From Nitrospirillum amazonense (GTDB lineage: Bacteria > Pseudomonadota > Alphaproteobacteria > Azospirillales > Azospirillaceae): a DNA stretch of 64,000 nt. Of this stretch, positions 10,401-19,095 are shown piece after piece. Where the stretch lies: NCBI RefSeq assembly GCF_007828045.1, contig NZ_VITN01000017.1, positions 88,774-152,773 on the forward strand. Direction: 5' to 3'. A model generated the notes under the pieces. It saw only the letters and a list, made by a program, of their open reading frames with translations. It ran no database searches and was not told the DNA's origin. Within the stretch, counting starts at the first letter, position 1. Each line of letters starts with the position of its first letter. Made by a program: the position numbers and the translations under genes.

Positions 10401-11683
10401 GGGTTCGCACCCTGCTGGTCCGTTACCCCACGCGCATCTGGGAGGAGTGCGGACACTGGCTGAACCTCGTGGGCGAGTGGGCGCCGGTCGAGACGCTCGC
10501 CTATGGCCTGAGCATGCAGACCCTGTTCCGGTGGAGCCACCTGCACGAATGGGTCAAGCGCAAGACCGCCGATTTCCAGCGGCTATCGGGAGAAGTCGTG
10601 CAGGCGCCGCCATTCTCGGCATTGCCGGCGCTCTCGGACCTTGTCGAGGAACACTTCAATCAGCCGTCGCTGCTCGCCGGCATGGAAGATCGCCGCGCCT
10701 GGCTCACCGCGTTCGGAAATCAACTCGGACGGATTGAGCTTGGCGACACAGGCGAGACCGAACGTGTGCGGAGATTGGCGGAGGCGATCGCTGCAACGAG
10801 CTGGGTCCAGACCCCCAAGTTGGAGGTCGTTCCCTATCTTGATGGCGTCCCGGCCGGCACCGCGCGGCTCACCGACATCCTATGGCTTGAGCGCAAGCTG
10901 TTCGTCAGCCCGCTGTCCAAGGCCAAGCTCGCCAAGCGGGTGCCGGAAGAGATCGGCAGGAACCTGAGTTCGGATATTCGCGCGGCGCTGGCCTATGCGT
11001 TCGAGCGCTCGCCGGAGGACATCAGGGAATATCTCGAAGAGAATTTCACGCTTAGTCCAGAACACATTGTCGTCGCATCGACGGTGGCGACGCAGCCCGT
11101 TGCCGAACCCGGCGATGACGACGGCGTCGATCAGGTTGCCGAAGACGCGCAGAGCGATGTCGAGCTGACAGACGCGGCTGATCTGCTCACGGCGGAAGAT
11201 GAAGCCACGCCGCAGCCTGTACCCACGCTGCCCACGGGGGAGCCCGACCGTGAACTTATCGAAACGGAGCTGGCGACCAGGCCCCGCGCCGCGCCCAAAC
11301 CGCCCCGCCCGAGTGTCATGGCGAGATTTGCGGCGGCCCAGGGCTATAAGGCCGATGGCGAGGATCGTTTCTTCCATGCGGACGGAAGCTGGATAGGCCG
11401 CGCCAATGGCTCGCGCTTTCCATGGGAGCGTCGCTCGGCCGGTGGCGAGATCTTGCGGCATTATTACCCCAAGGACCATTGCCTGGAGCACGAACCGCTC
11501 CAGCTCGAAGCCGACGTCTGGGGCCTGCTGGACCAGAAGCCGGAACTCTACTCATTCATTCTCATCAACCCGGAGGGTGGTCCCGTCGAGATGACGGGCG
11601 CTCGCCTGCGCACACTGCGCGACGGCGGCGAACTGACCATTCATCCCGCAACCTACAGGCTTGTTTATGACCTCGACGACTAA
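7457..11683 (+). CDS. Large sacsin-type GHKL ATPase
   Basis: 1408 residues from ATG 7457, which overlaps the upstream stop (ATGA). An alternative earlier start is in frame but would overlap the previous gene heavily. The N-terminus shows the GHKL/HSP90-like ATP-binding signature of sacsin-type proteins: ELLQNADDA near residue 57 (N-box) and GFRGIGFKS near 112 (G motif). The long middle has no motif I recognise. A low-complexity acidic and proline-rich linker (about 1220-1290) leads to a compact C-terminal domain of about 120 residues rich in Trp and Tyr. Sacsin-like ATPases recur in predicted anti-phage operons and may act as chaperone-like switches. The gene sits between the helicase and the methyltransferase. 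Confidence 0.8.
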   Translation: MSVSHQIETIAADPPDYFRSIQERATKRWDQLEADPELAGPWHQLFKQVQSPRHILSELLQNADDAGASEARVSIEDDRFVFEHNGEDFIEAHFASICRFGYSNKRVLHTIGFRGIGFKSTFSLGDRVELFTPTLAVAFERVRFTQPHWIDSRHPTTGTTRVEVAIANPLLRREVEKNLDEWLKSPVSLLFFKKIRRLQIGDSEVHWQSLGPGPIAESEWMALDQKAEDPLLLVRSGEESFPSEALDEIRQERMLGAEDGGDFPPCRVEIVLGAKGRLYVVLPTGVETALPFACNAPFIQDPARLKIKDPETSPTNRWLLNRAGELAASAMMEWLEQTKTGSQDRADAYGLLPDVDREAATLEGACGAIVELAFDGAVEGKSILLTEEGSLVEAKAAITVPRPIFDIWPADQAMALLDTKSRPALCQHVSAKNRTKLVHWGLIEEFSKSDLLERLRSKHLPKPATWRHLLNLWTYIAPEVTGWQCHDADALRIVPVQGKEVLYAASEIVRLGEKKLLQSEEDWEFLACHLIVLNQNWTRFLADQRRDKAEGESRNDPVEAAFAVLEEIGLDGTSDVNAVIERVAADYFGSGQAKLVECVQLAQIAAKLGVTLGDSFRYACADRTLRAISKSVLFDENGALEELLPEAVRKAQLLHGDYVASFKSCTREDWLRWVSSGRSGLQTMAPLVQKRQSLYGRQQLTAEAQARGARSALCYPYVTNQFVIEDWDFPADYWRHWEVLAKTDAGIWTKIVGKILDQRDTYWSRAVSARLLQVATTGSTRSISSERLLTDWLLKLRAKPCLPDTRNMVQLPADLVRRTPETETLIDVEPFVHGLLDRETTRPLLDLLGVRSMPSGPGRLLDRLRALAKSDKAPAHEVEKWYRRLDQMLDGCSTADAQNIRTAFKTEKLILAQDGTWVTSGGVFLAGDEEDVPGAAVVRASVLDLSLWHRVGVADRPSADLALHWLGTLASGKGLSADDARRVRTLLVRYPTRIWEECGHWLNLVGEWAPVETLAYGLSMQTLFRWSHLHEWVKRKTADFQRLSGEVVQAPPFSALPALSDLVEEHFNQPSLLAGMEDRRAWLTAFGNQLGRIELGDTGETERVRRLAEAIAATSWVQTPKLEVVPYLDGVPAGTARLTDILWLERKLFVSPLSKAKLAKRVPEEIGRNLSSDIRAALAYAFERSPEDIREYLEENFTLSPEHIVVASTVATQPVAEPGDDDGVDQVAEDAQSDVELTDAADLLTAEDEATPQPVPTLPTGEPDRELIETELATRPRAAPKPPRPSVMARFAAAQGYKADGEDRFFHADGSWIGRANGSRFPWERRSAGGEILRHYYPKDHCLEHEPLQLEADVWGLLDQKPELYSFILINPEGGPVEMTGARLRTLRDGGELTIHPATYRLVYDLDD

Positions 11684-14513
11684 CGCCAAGAAGAAATTGA
11701 TCGAGGTTGCGATCCCGCTCGAAGCGATCAACGCCGCCTCCGCACGCGAAAAATCGATCCGGCATGGACACCCGTCCACGCTGCATCTGTGGTGGGCGCG
11801 ACGGCCGCTGGCCGCGTGCCGCGCAGTGTTGTTCGCTCAGCTTGTCGATGATCCGTCGAGCGACCTTGAAAGGTTCCCCACGCCCGAGGCGCAGGAGGCC
11901 GAGCGCAAGCGGTTGTTCGCCATCATCGAGGACCTGGTGAAGTGGGAGAACTCGACCAACGAGGAGGTGCTGGAACGCGCCCGGGCCGAAATCCGCAAGA
12001 GCTGCGGCGGCGAATTGCCGCCGGTCTATGATCCGTTCTCGGGCGGCGGGTCGATCCCGTTGGAGGCGCAGCGTCTTGGCCTGCCTGCCTATGGTTCGGA
12101 TCTGAACCCGGTCGCGGTGATGATCGGTAAGGCGATGATCGAGATCCCGCCCAAGTTCAAGGACAAGGAACCAGTCCATCCCGGCGCGAAGGACCGGCAG
12201 TTCTATCGCAACGCCGAGGGCCTAGCGGAAGACGTCAAATATTATGGCGAATGGATGCGCGAGAAGGCGTGGGAGCGCATTGGACATCTTTACCCGCAAG
12301 CGGACCTGCCCAAGCATTTGGGCGGTGGCAAAGCAACTGTGGTTGCCTGGATATGGGCTAGGACTGTTCCGAGTCCTGACCCTGCGTTTGCAGGTGTGCC
12401 GGTGCCGATTGCATCAAGTTTTCTGCTCACGCCTATGAAGGGGAAAGAGGCGTGGATCGAGCCCGTGGTCGACAAGGGCACGAAGACCATAACCTACAAA
12501 GTCAGGCACGGAGGAACGGCTGATGAAATAGTTAAAGCTAAAGACGGCACGAAATCAGGACGTGGTGCGAATTTCGTATGCGTTCTATCCGGGACGGCAA
12601 TCACTCCTGAATACGTGAAAGCGACTGGACGCGCGGGCAAGATGGGGCAAGCCCTGATCGCTATAGTCGCAGAGGGAAAAGGCGGTAGATATTTTGTCGA
12701 AGCTTCGGCTGATCATGAAAAAATAGCATTTTCCGAAAAGCCAAGCTGGAAGCCAGAAACGGCATTGCCCGCCGATCCACGGAATTTTTGGACAATCGAT
12801 TACGGGCTGACGACATTTGGAAGTCTTTTTACAGACCGCCAGTTGGTGGCTCTGAATACATTTTCAGACCTGGTCGAAGAAGCCAGGAAGCAGGCAGAAG
12901 AGGACGCTATAGCGTCGGGCTTGTCAGCGGATGGTGTCGAACTGCGAGAGGGCGGAACGGCAGCAAAAGCCTATTCTGAAGCTATCAGTGTATATCTGTC
13001 ATTTCTCATTTCCAAATTGGCCGACAAGGGATCGACCATTTGTACTTGGGATGCCGGACCTGCATCCAACAAGTCGGCCTCAGGGCGATCAGCCCGAGTG
13101 GCGACGGTGCGTGTGACCTTCGGACGGCAGTCGTTACCGATGACCTGGGATTTTGCGGAGGTGAATTTCTTTAGTTCGTCTGTGGGGGCGATCGAGACAG
13201 TTTTGAAGACGCTCGCAACTCCAATCCAGTATTTTCCACCCCAAGCTCCTTCTGGGTCTATCGTGCAGCACGATGCACAGACGGTCGACCTTCCGGAGGG
13301 GGCCGTGATCTCGAGCGACCCGCCATATTATGACAACATCGGTTACTCGGATCTGTCGGATTTCTTCTTTTGTTGGCTGCGACCATCTCTGAGAAAGACC
13401 TTTCCGGATATTTTCGGACTGTTGGCGACGCCTAAGACGGAGGAACTTGTCGCAACTCCCTACCGACACGAAGGAAAGGGCTCTGCCGAGGCATTTTTCT
13501 TGGCAGGAATGCGTTCTGCTATCAACAATATGGCTTTGAAGTCGTCTGATAAATTTCCGGCGACAATTTATTATGCTTTCAAGCAGAGCGAAGTCTCACA
13601 AGAGGGTATTAGTTCGACAGGCTGGGCGACCTTTCTTCAGGCCGTGATCGAAGCGGGTTATGCTGTTGTAGGTACTTGGCCGGTCAGAACGGAGATGGCG
13701 AGCCGGATGATTGCTTCCGGCACAAACGCCCTTGCAAATTCGGTCGTCCTGGTTTGCCGGAAGAAGGAGAACACAGCCGAGGTCGTTACCCGTGCTGAGT
13801 TCATCCGCGCCCTGAAACGTGAGCTACCACCTGCTATCTCCGAGCTTCAGGCTGCCAACATCGCGCCAGCCGACATGCCACAATCGGCTATCGGACCAGG
13901 CATGGGCGTGTTCTCGCGTTATAAAGCCGTGCTGGAATCGGACGATAACCCGATGAGCGTGAAGACTGCACTTCAGCTTATTAACAAAGAACTCGACGAA
14001 TATCTGGGCGGGATTCAAGGCGAGTTCGATCCTGACACGCGGTTTGCCATCACATGGTTCGAGCAGAACGGGTTAAAGACCGGCGATTACGGCACGGCCA
14101 ACAGCATCGCCACGGCGCGGGGCATCTCGGTCGAGAGCGTCAAGCACGCCGGGATCGTCGAAAGTGCCGCTGGCAAGGTCCGTATCCTCGTGCGCGATGA
14201 ACTCGATGAGGACTGGGACCCGGAGGACGACCGTCACCTGACGGTCTGGGAGTGCCTCCAGCATCTGGTCAGGCAGCATGAGAAGGACGGCATTTCCCAC
14301 GACACCGCTGTCCTGCTCAAGAAGATCAACACCCAGGCCGAGGCCGTGAAGGATCTCGCCTACTGCCTCTACGACATCAGCGCTAACAAGCGGAAGGATG
14401 CGAAGGAGGCCACGGCCTACAACGCCCTGATCGCCGATTGGGCCGAGCTGACGAAGGCGGCGGCGGCCATCCACGATACGCGCGGCGATCGTCAGATCCG
14501 GCTGGACATTTAA
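11667..14513 (+). CDS. DUF1156-family DNA methyltransferase
   Basis: 948 residues from ATG 11667, overlapping the upstream gene by 17 bases; a TTG six bases earlier is possible. An SAM-binding motif FSGGGSIP lies near residue 124 and the amino-methyltransferase motif DPPYYDN near 550, so an N6-adenine or N4-cytosine methyltransferase is likely. The N-terminal HPSTLHLWWARRPL block is typical of DUF1156 proteins. DUF1156 enzymes are paired with DUF499 ATPases in predicted defence clusters. Oddity: roughly 12330-14040 (residues 220-790) is visibly poorer in GC and uses other codons than the gene ends and neighbours, suggesting replacement of the catalytic/target-recognition part. Likely role: marking self DNA. 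Confidence 0.88.
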   Translation: MTSTTNAKKKLIEVAIPLEAINAASAREKSIRHGHPSTLHLWWARRPLAACRAVLFAQLVDDPSSDLERFPTPEAQEAERKRLFAIIEDLVKWENSTNEEVLERARAEIRKSCGGELPPVYDPFSGGGSIPLEAQRLGLPAYGSDLNPVAVMIGKAMIEIPPKFKDKEPVHPGAKDRQFYRNAEGLAEDVKYYGEWMREKAWERIGHLYPQADLPKHLGGGKATVVAWIWARTVPSPDPAFAGVPVPIASSFLLTPMKGKEAWIEPVVDKGTKTITYKVRHGGTADEIVKAKDGTKSGRGANFVCVLSGTAITPEYVKATGRAGKMGQALIAIVAEGKGGRYFVEASADHEKIAFSEKPSWKPETALPADPRNFWTIDYGLTTFGSLFTDRQLVALNTFSDLVEEARKQAEEDAIASGLSADGVELREGGTAAKAYSEAISVYLSFLISKLADKGSTICTWDAGPASNKSASGRSARVATVRVTFGRQSLPMTWDFAEVNFFSSSVGAIETVLKTLATPIQYFPPQAPSGSIVQHDAQTVDLPEGAVISSDPPYYDNIGYSDLSDFFFCWLRPSLRKTFPDIFGLLATPKTEELVATPYRHEGKGSAEAFFLAGMRSAINNMALKSSDKFPATIYYAFKQSEVSQEGISSTGWATFLQAVIEAGYAVVGTWPVRTEMASRMIASGTNALANSVVLVCRKKENTAEVVTRAEFIRALKRELPPAISELQAANIAPADMPQSAIGPGMGVFSRYKAVLESDDNPMSVKTALQLINKELDEYLGGIQGEFDPDTRFAITWFEQNGLKTGDYGTANSIATARGISVESVKHAGIVESAAGKVRILVRDELDEDWDPEDDRHLTVWECLQHLVRQHEKDGISHDTAVLLKKINTQAEAVKDLAYCLYDISANKRKDAKEATAYNALIADWAELTKAAAAIHDTRGDRQIRLDI

Positions 14514-14526
14514 GGGGGAATGGGAC

Positions 14527-17500
14527 GTGGCAAAAAGTACGCGCCAATATGTGTTTGAGGGTATGGAGCTGCTGCCTGCGGCGCTGATCCCCTTCGTTGA
14601 AAAGAGGCTCGAAACCTCGCTCAAGGGGCATTGGCAGGTCCAGGTTCTGGAGAAGCTGCCAAGCCTGCGCCCCAACAGCAGTGGCGAAGTTGGCTGGGAC
14701 CAAGCCGCGTTGTTCAACGCGATGGATCGCTTCTGGAGCGAGGCGTTCAAGGCGGTGCTTGGCCGCGCCGAACGCTCGCTGGTCAATGAACTGGGCGATG
14801 TCCGCAACAAGCTCTCGCACAACGAGACCTTCACCTACGACGACGCGGAACGCGCGCTCGATTCCATGCGGCGCCTGATGGAGGCAATCAGCGCCGGCGA
14901 GACAGCCGAGCAGCTCGGCAAGATGCGCGACACCATCTTACGCACGAAGTTTACCGAGCTTCAGCGAAACGAGGAGCGGCGGAAAACCCAGCGTCTTGAG
15001 ATTTCTGTCGAGACCGTGGCGGGACTGCTGCCGTGGCGTGAAATCGTCGAGCCACACCAGGATGTCGCCACCGGCGAGTTCCAGCAGGCGGAGTTCGCGG
15101 CCGACCTCGCCAAGGTGCATTCGGGGAGCGCGCCGCCGGAATACCGCGATCCGCGTCAGTTTTACAGCCGTACCTATCTGACGGAGGGCTTGAGCACCCT
15201 GCTGGTCGGTGCTGCGAAGCGGCTGTCCGGCAGCGGCGGCGATCCCGTGGTCGAACTGCAAACCAACTTTGGTGGCGGCAAGACGCACTCGATGCTGGCG
15301 CTTTATCACATGGCGGGGCCGACCCCGGTCCAGGACCTCTCCGGCCTCGATCAACTGCTGGAGAAGCAGGGGCTCAGCGTGCCGAATGCCATCAACCGCG
15401 CCGTGCTCGTCGGCACATCGCGCGGACCGCAGGACGTGCTCCACGCCGAGGGCGACCGCAAGATTCGCACGACATGGGGTGAACTCGCCTGGCAGCTCGG
15501 CGGTGCCGACGCTTTCGCCATGGTGGCTGAGAACGACGCCAGCGGCATCGCACCGGGCTCGAATCTGCTGGAGGCGCTTTTCAAGAAATATGCGCCTTGC
15601 CTGATCCTGATCGACGAATGGGTCGCTTACCTGCGTCAGATCTACAAGGTCGAGGGGCTGCCCTCGGGGTCGTTCGATGCCAACCTGTCTTTCGTCCAGT
15701 CGCTGACCGAGGCGGTTAAGGCCAGCCCCGGTACGCTGCTGGTCGCATCTTTGCCGGCCTCGCAGATCGAGGTTGGCGGCGAAGGCGGTCAGGAAGCGCT
15801 GGCGCGTCTCAAGCAAACCTTCAGCCGCGTGGAATCCTCGTGGCGGCCCGCGAGCCAGGAGGAGAGCTATGAGATCGTCAGGCGGCGGCTGTTCAAGGAC
15901 ATCCCCGGCGACAAGTTCCATCACCGTGATAACACGCTGAAGCAGTTCGCCAAGCTCTACCGCGAGAACGCCAACGATTTCCCGCAAGGCTGCGCGGACG
16001 AGGATTACCGGCGCAAGCTGGAGAAGGCGTATCCGATCCACCCCGAGCTGTTCGATCAGCTCTATACGAGCTGGGGTTCGCTCGAAAAGTTCCAGCGCAC
16101 GCGCGGTGTGCTGCGCCTGATGGCACAGGCCATTCACGAGCTATGGATGAATGCCGATCCGTCGGTGATGATCATGCCCGGCAGCGTGGCGGTAAGTTCG
16201 CCGCGCGTGGAGCCGGAACTGCTCCATTATCTTGACGTGAGTTGGCAGGCGATCATCGCCGGCGATGTCGATGGCACGACGTCCACGCCCTACAAGGTCG
16301 ATCAGTCGGCGCCCAACCTGAACCGCTATTCGGCGACGCGGCGCGTCGCGCGCGCGATCTTCATGGGAACCGCGCCTACGGCGCAGCAACAGAACACCGG
16401 CCTCGACGACAAGCAGATCAACCTCGGCGTCGTACAGCCTGGCGAACGCCCGACGATCTTCGGCGATGCGCTCAGGCGGCTGACCAACCAGGCCAAGTTC
16501 ATGCACGCCGATCTTGGCCGGTACTGGTACTCGATGTCGGCGAGCCTCAATCGTATCGCGGCGGATAAAGCCGCGCAGATCGAGGCAGCGCTAGTCGATG
16601 TGACGATCGATACGGAACTCGGAAAATATGTGAACGGCCTTGCCGATCGCGGGCATTTCGATGCCGTGCAGGTCGCGCCAGCCTCGTCGGCCGAAGTTCC
16701 CGACGAAGCCGGCGGTGTTCGCGCCGTCGTGCTGGGTGTCAAATATCCCCACAATGGCCGCGATGGCTCCGACGCGCTGGTCGAGGCCAAGGACATTCTC
16801 ACGCAGCGCGGCAGCACGCCGCGCGTCTATCGCAACATGCTGGTGTTCATTGCCGCGGAAGGCCGTCAGCTCGACCATCTGAAAGACGCTGTTCGTGCTT
16901 CGCTGGCCTGGGGGGAGATCGTCCGCGACACGGAGCGGTTGAACCTTACCCAGAGCGATAGCGCGTTGGCCAAAACGAAACTGGCCGAAGCGAACGAAAC
17001 GATGAAGACCCGCCTGAAAGAGGCATGGTGCTATCTCCATTATCCGGCCCAGGAGAGCGCCCAGGCCGATTGGGAGTGGGTGTCGGGCAAAATCCCGGCG
17101 CAGGACGGTTTGTTGGCGCGGGCCAGCAAGAAGTTGGTGGCCGAGGAGGGCCTGCTCACGGAATTGGGGCCATCGCGCCTCGACCGTGACCTCCAGAAAT
17201 ATATCTGGAACGACAAGCCGTGGTTGTCGCTGAAAGATCTACGGGAATATCTCAACCGCTACATCTATCTGCCGCGCATCAAGGATCAGGGCGTCCTGAT
17301 CAAGGCTGTGCAGGCTGCCGTGAATGGCATGTTGCCTGGTCCATTCGCCTATGCAGAGCGATGGGACGAGAAGTCGGACACCTATCTGGGGCTGGCGATC
17401 GAGCGCGCGGTAAGCGCCGTGGTCGTGATCGACGGCGATAGCGTCATTGTGAGGCCGGAGGTGGCCGAGGCGCATCGTCCGGCTCCCGTGCAGTCTGGGT

Positions 17501-17823
17501 CCGGCGACGCTACCCCAGGAACCGGCGGCAGCACGCCGGCGCCCGATGGGCAGCCCACGGATGACGTGCCCTCGGCTCCGCAACCGGAAAAGAAGCCGAC
17601 GCGCTTCTCCGGCGCCGTGATGATCTCACCGGAGCGTCCGGCCCGAGACATCCATCAGATCGTCGAAGCAATCGTCGAGCAACTGACCACGTTGCCGGGC
17701 AGCCAGGTGAAGATCCGGCTCGAGATTGACGCCGAAGTGCCGGACGGTCTCGATCGCGCCAAGGTTCGGACGCTTGTCGAGAATGCCAATACACTTGGAT
17801 TCATAGAGAAATCCGTAGAGTGA
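14527..17823 (+). CDS. HEPN (Swt1-like)-DUF499 ATPase
   Basis: 1098 residues. GTG start at 14527 preceded by AGGGGG; the ATG at 14520 is out of frame. The first 125 residues resemble the Swt1-like HEPN domain, with RNKLSH near residue 92, the R-x4-H form of the HEPN RNase motif. A DUF499 P-loop ATPase follows: Walker A NFGGGKTH near 246 and Walker B LILIDEW near 358. The C-terminal 200 residues contain a Pro/Gly/Thr-rich linker (about 985-1025) and a small final domain. DUF499 proteins accompany DUF1156 methyltransferases in NCBI-labelled 'anti-phage-associated' sets. If the HEPN site is active, this could be the toxic effector (inference). It is the last gene of the operon. Confidence 0.85.
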   Translation: MAKSTRQYVFEGMELLPAALIPFVEKRLETSLKGHWQVQVLEKLPSLRPNSSGEVGWDQAALFNAMDRFWSEAFKAVLGRAERSLVNELGDVRNKLSHNETFTYDDAERALDSMRRLMEAISAGETAEQLGKMRDTILRTKFTELQRNEERRKTQRLEISVETVAGLLPWREIVEPHQDVATGEFQQAEFAADLAKVHSGSAPPEYRDPRQFYSRTYLTEGLSTLLVGAAKRLSGSGGDPVVELQTNFGGGKTHSMLALYHMAGPTPVQDLSGLDQLLEKQGLSVPNAINRAVLVGTSRGPQDVLHAEGDRKIRTTWGELAWQLGGADAFAMVAENDASGIAPGSNLLEALFKKYAPCLILIDEWVAYLRQIYKVEGLPSGSFDANLSFVQSLTEAVKASPGTLLVASLPASQIEVGGEGGQEALARLKQTFSRVESSWRPASQEESYEIVRRRLFKDIPGDKFHHRDNTLKQFAKLYRENANDFPQGCADEDYRRKLEKAYPIHPELFDQLYTSWGSLEKFQRTRGVLRLMAQAIHELWMNADPSVMIMPGSVAVSSPRVEPELLHYLDVSWQAIIAGDVDGTTSTPYKVDQSAPNLNRYSATRRVARAIFMGTAPTAQQQNTGLDDKQINLGVVQPGERPTIFGDALRRLTNQAKFMHADLGRYWYSMSASLNRIAADKAAQIEAALVDVTIDTELGKYVNGLADRGHFDAVQVAPASSAEVPDEAGGVRAVVLGVKYPHNGRDGSDALVEAKDILTQRGSTPRVYRNMLVFIAAEGRQLDHLKDAVRASLAWGEIVRDTERLNLTQSDSALAKTKLAEANETMKTRLKEAWCYLHYPAQESAQADWEWVSGKIPAQDGLLARASKKLVAEEGLLTELGPSRLDRDLQKYIWNDKPWLSLKDLREYLNRYIYLPRIKDQGVLIKAVQAAVNGMLPGPFAYAERWDEKSDTYLGLAIERAVSAVVVIDGDSVIVRPEVAEAHRPAPVQSGSGDATPGTGGSTPAPDGQPTDDVPSAPQPEKKPTRFSGAVMISPERPARDIHQIVEAIVEQLTTLPGSQVKIRLEIDAEVPDGLDRAKVRTLVENANTLGFIEKSVE

Positions 17824-17829
17824 TAGCCG

Positions 17830-17864
17830 GTCGGCGCTCTCTGGTATGGCCGGGGAGCGCCGAC
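17830..17864 (+). terminator. Hairpin after the defence operon
   Basis: A perfect 10-bp stem, GTCGGCGCTC (17830-17839) with GAGCGCCGAC (17855-17864), lies 7 bases after the stop of the DUF499 gene. There is no clean T-run, only GAACTTTG, so it is a terminator-like hairpin and not a textbook intrinsic terminator. Confidence 0.5.
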
Positions 17865-17966
17865 GAACTTTGTCGCCACGCTGGGAAATCGCTTTGGCAA
17901 GCCTCGCAGCGTCTTTGTCAGGCATTCGGGATAAGGGGGCTCCCCGGACGATTTCCAGGTGTGAGT

Positions 17967-18860
17967 ATGAATTTTCGACATCTGCGGTATTTCGTGGCGG
18001 CTTCCGAGCATGGGAGTTTCCGCAAGGCGGGCGTAGCGTTGGGCGTACAGGAGTCCACGATCAGCCGCCGGATTCGCGACCTGGAAGACGGGCTCGGCTC
18101 TGCGCTGTTTCACCGTCACAGCGGCGGTGTATGCCTGACCGTTGCCGGACAGCGGCTTTTGTCGAAAGCCCAAAAGGTTCTTCGATACATCAATGAAGGC
18201 GCGGAGATCGTGGACGCGGTGGGGCGCGGCACAGAAGGTCAATTGCGCGTGGGCATCTTCTCGTCCCTGGCCTCGGGGTTCCTGCAAGATCTTCTCCGGA
18301 CCTTCGCCGCAGAGCACCCTGGCGTGTATGTCGAGGTTGTCGACGGCAATCCCGCGGAGCATGTCGCCGCGATCCGGCAGTTCCGGCTGGACATCGCCTT
18401 TCTGACAGGGACGTTGGAGTGGCCTCAATGCGAGACCACCTATCTCTGGTCTGAACGTGTTTTCGTGGTGCTGCCGGAAGCACATGCCCTTGCCCGGAAA
18501 GAGGAGGTGAAGTGGCATGATCTGGCGCACGAGACCTTCATCGTCAGCGATGTACCGCCGGGCCAGGAGGTCCATGACTATCTGGTCCAGCGGGTCGCCG
18601 ATCTCGGCCATCACCCGAAGATTCAGGCGCAGTTTGTCGGGCGCGACAATCTGTTGACGCTTGTCGCGATCGGCAGCGGACTGACGGTCACGAGCGAAGC
18701 GACGACAGCCGCCCATGTGCCGGGCATCTGCTATCGGCCGATCATTGGTGAGGTCCTTCCCTTCAACGGCGTGTGGTCGCCAAAGAACGACAATCCGGCG
18801 CTCAGGCGCTTTGTCAGCATGGCGAAGATGATGGCGCGTCGTCAGGGCGTGGATTTATGA
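17967..18860 (+). CDS. LysR-family transcriptional regulator
   Basis: 297 residues starting at ATG 17967 (MNFRHLRYFV), with a typical LysR N-terminal helix-turn-helix (about 5-60: GSFRKAGVALGVQ, STISRRIRDLE) and a substrate-binding domain. A LysR gene next to DUF2274 and trbI, convergent with the trb genes, is a recurrent arrangement in Tn4371-like and sphingomonad ICEs. It overlaps the end of the DUF2274 gene by 6 bases on the opposite strand. Its target could be the transfer genes or host genes; nothing in the sequence decides this. Confidence 0.88.
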   Translation: MNFRHLRYFVAASEHGSFRKAGVALGVQESTISRRIRDLEDGLGSALFHRHSGGVCLTVAGQRLLSKAQKVLRYINEGAEIVDAVGRGTEGQLRVGIFSSLASGFLQDLLRTFAAEHPGVYVEVVDGNPAEHVAAIRQFRLDIAFLTGTLEWPQCETTYLWSERVFVVLPEAHALARKEEVKWHDLAHETFIVSDVPPGQEVHDYLVQRVADLGHHPKIQAQFVGRDNLLTLVAIGSGLTVTSEATTAAHVPGICYRPIIGEVLPFNGVWSPKNDNPALRRFVSMAKMMARRQGVDL

Positions 18861-19094
18861 ACTGGCATCGCCCGCGGGCTTCGCGCGCCGGGCCTTGGCG
18901 AACCCGCGATCGGTGGCGATGAAGCGCTCCAGCATCGGTACAATCAGCTGGATGGGATCGCGCACAGGATGGCCGGTCTGCTTTCCCAGCAGCTCGGCAT
19001 ATGCCGCGAGATCCCGGTGAAGCGATGCGGGCAGTTCCAGCGTCGCCTTCACCGGCCTTTCCTCGGCGATCGGGCCGAGCTTCAATTTCGTCAT
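18855..19094 (-). CDS. DUF2274 protein, end of trb operon
   Basis: 79 residues, one base after the stop of trbI, and the last gene of the trb operon. The sequence (KATLELPASLHRDLAAYAELLG, here quoted in part only as LELPASLHRDLAAYAE) matches the DUF2274 family, which regularly follows trbI in alphaproteobacterial ICEs and looks like a ribbon-helix-helix fold. Function is unknown; a small DNA-binding regulator of transfer is the obvious guess. Its end overlaps the convergent LysR gene by 6 bases. Confidence 0.8.
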   Translation of the reverse strand: MTKLKLGPIAEERPVKATLELPASLHRDLAAYAELLGKQTGHPVRDPIQLIVPMLERFIATDRGFAKARRAKPAGDASS

Positions 19095-19095
19095 G

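Noticed and set aside
2551..17823. Complete DISARM or BREX system
   Set aside because: Apart from the DrmD-like helicase and a BrxR-like regulator, drmA, drmB, drmC, pglZ, brxC and brxL are not found.
17967..18860. LysR gene as the regulator of the defence operon
   Set aside because: A hairpin separates it from the operon, and its place beside DUF2274/trbI is constant in related ICEs, so it belongs to the transfer region.
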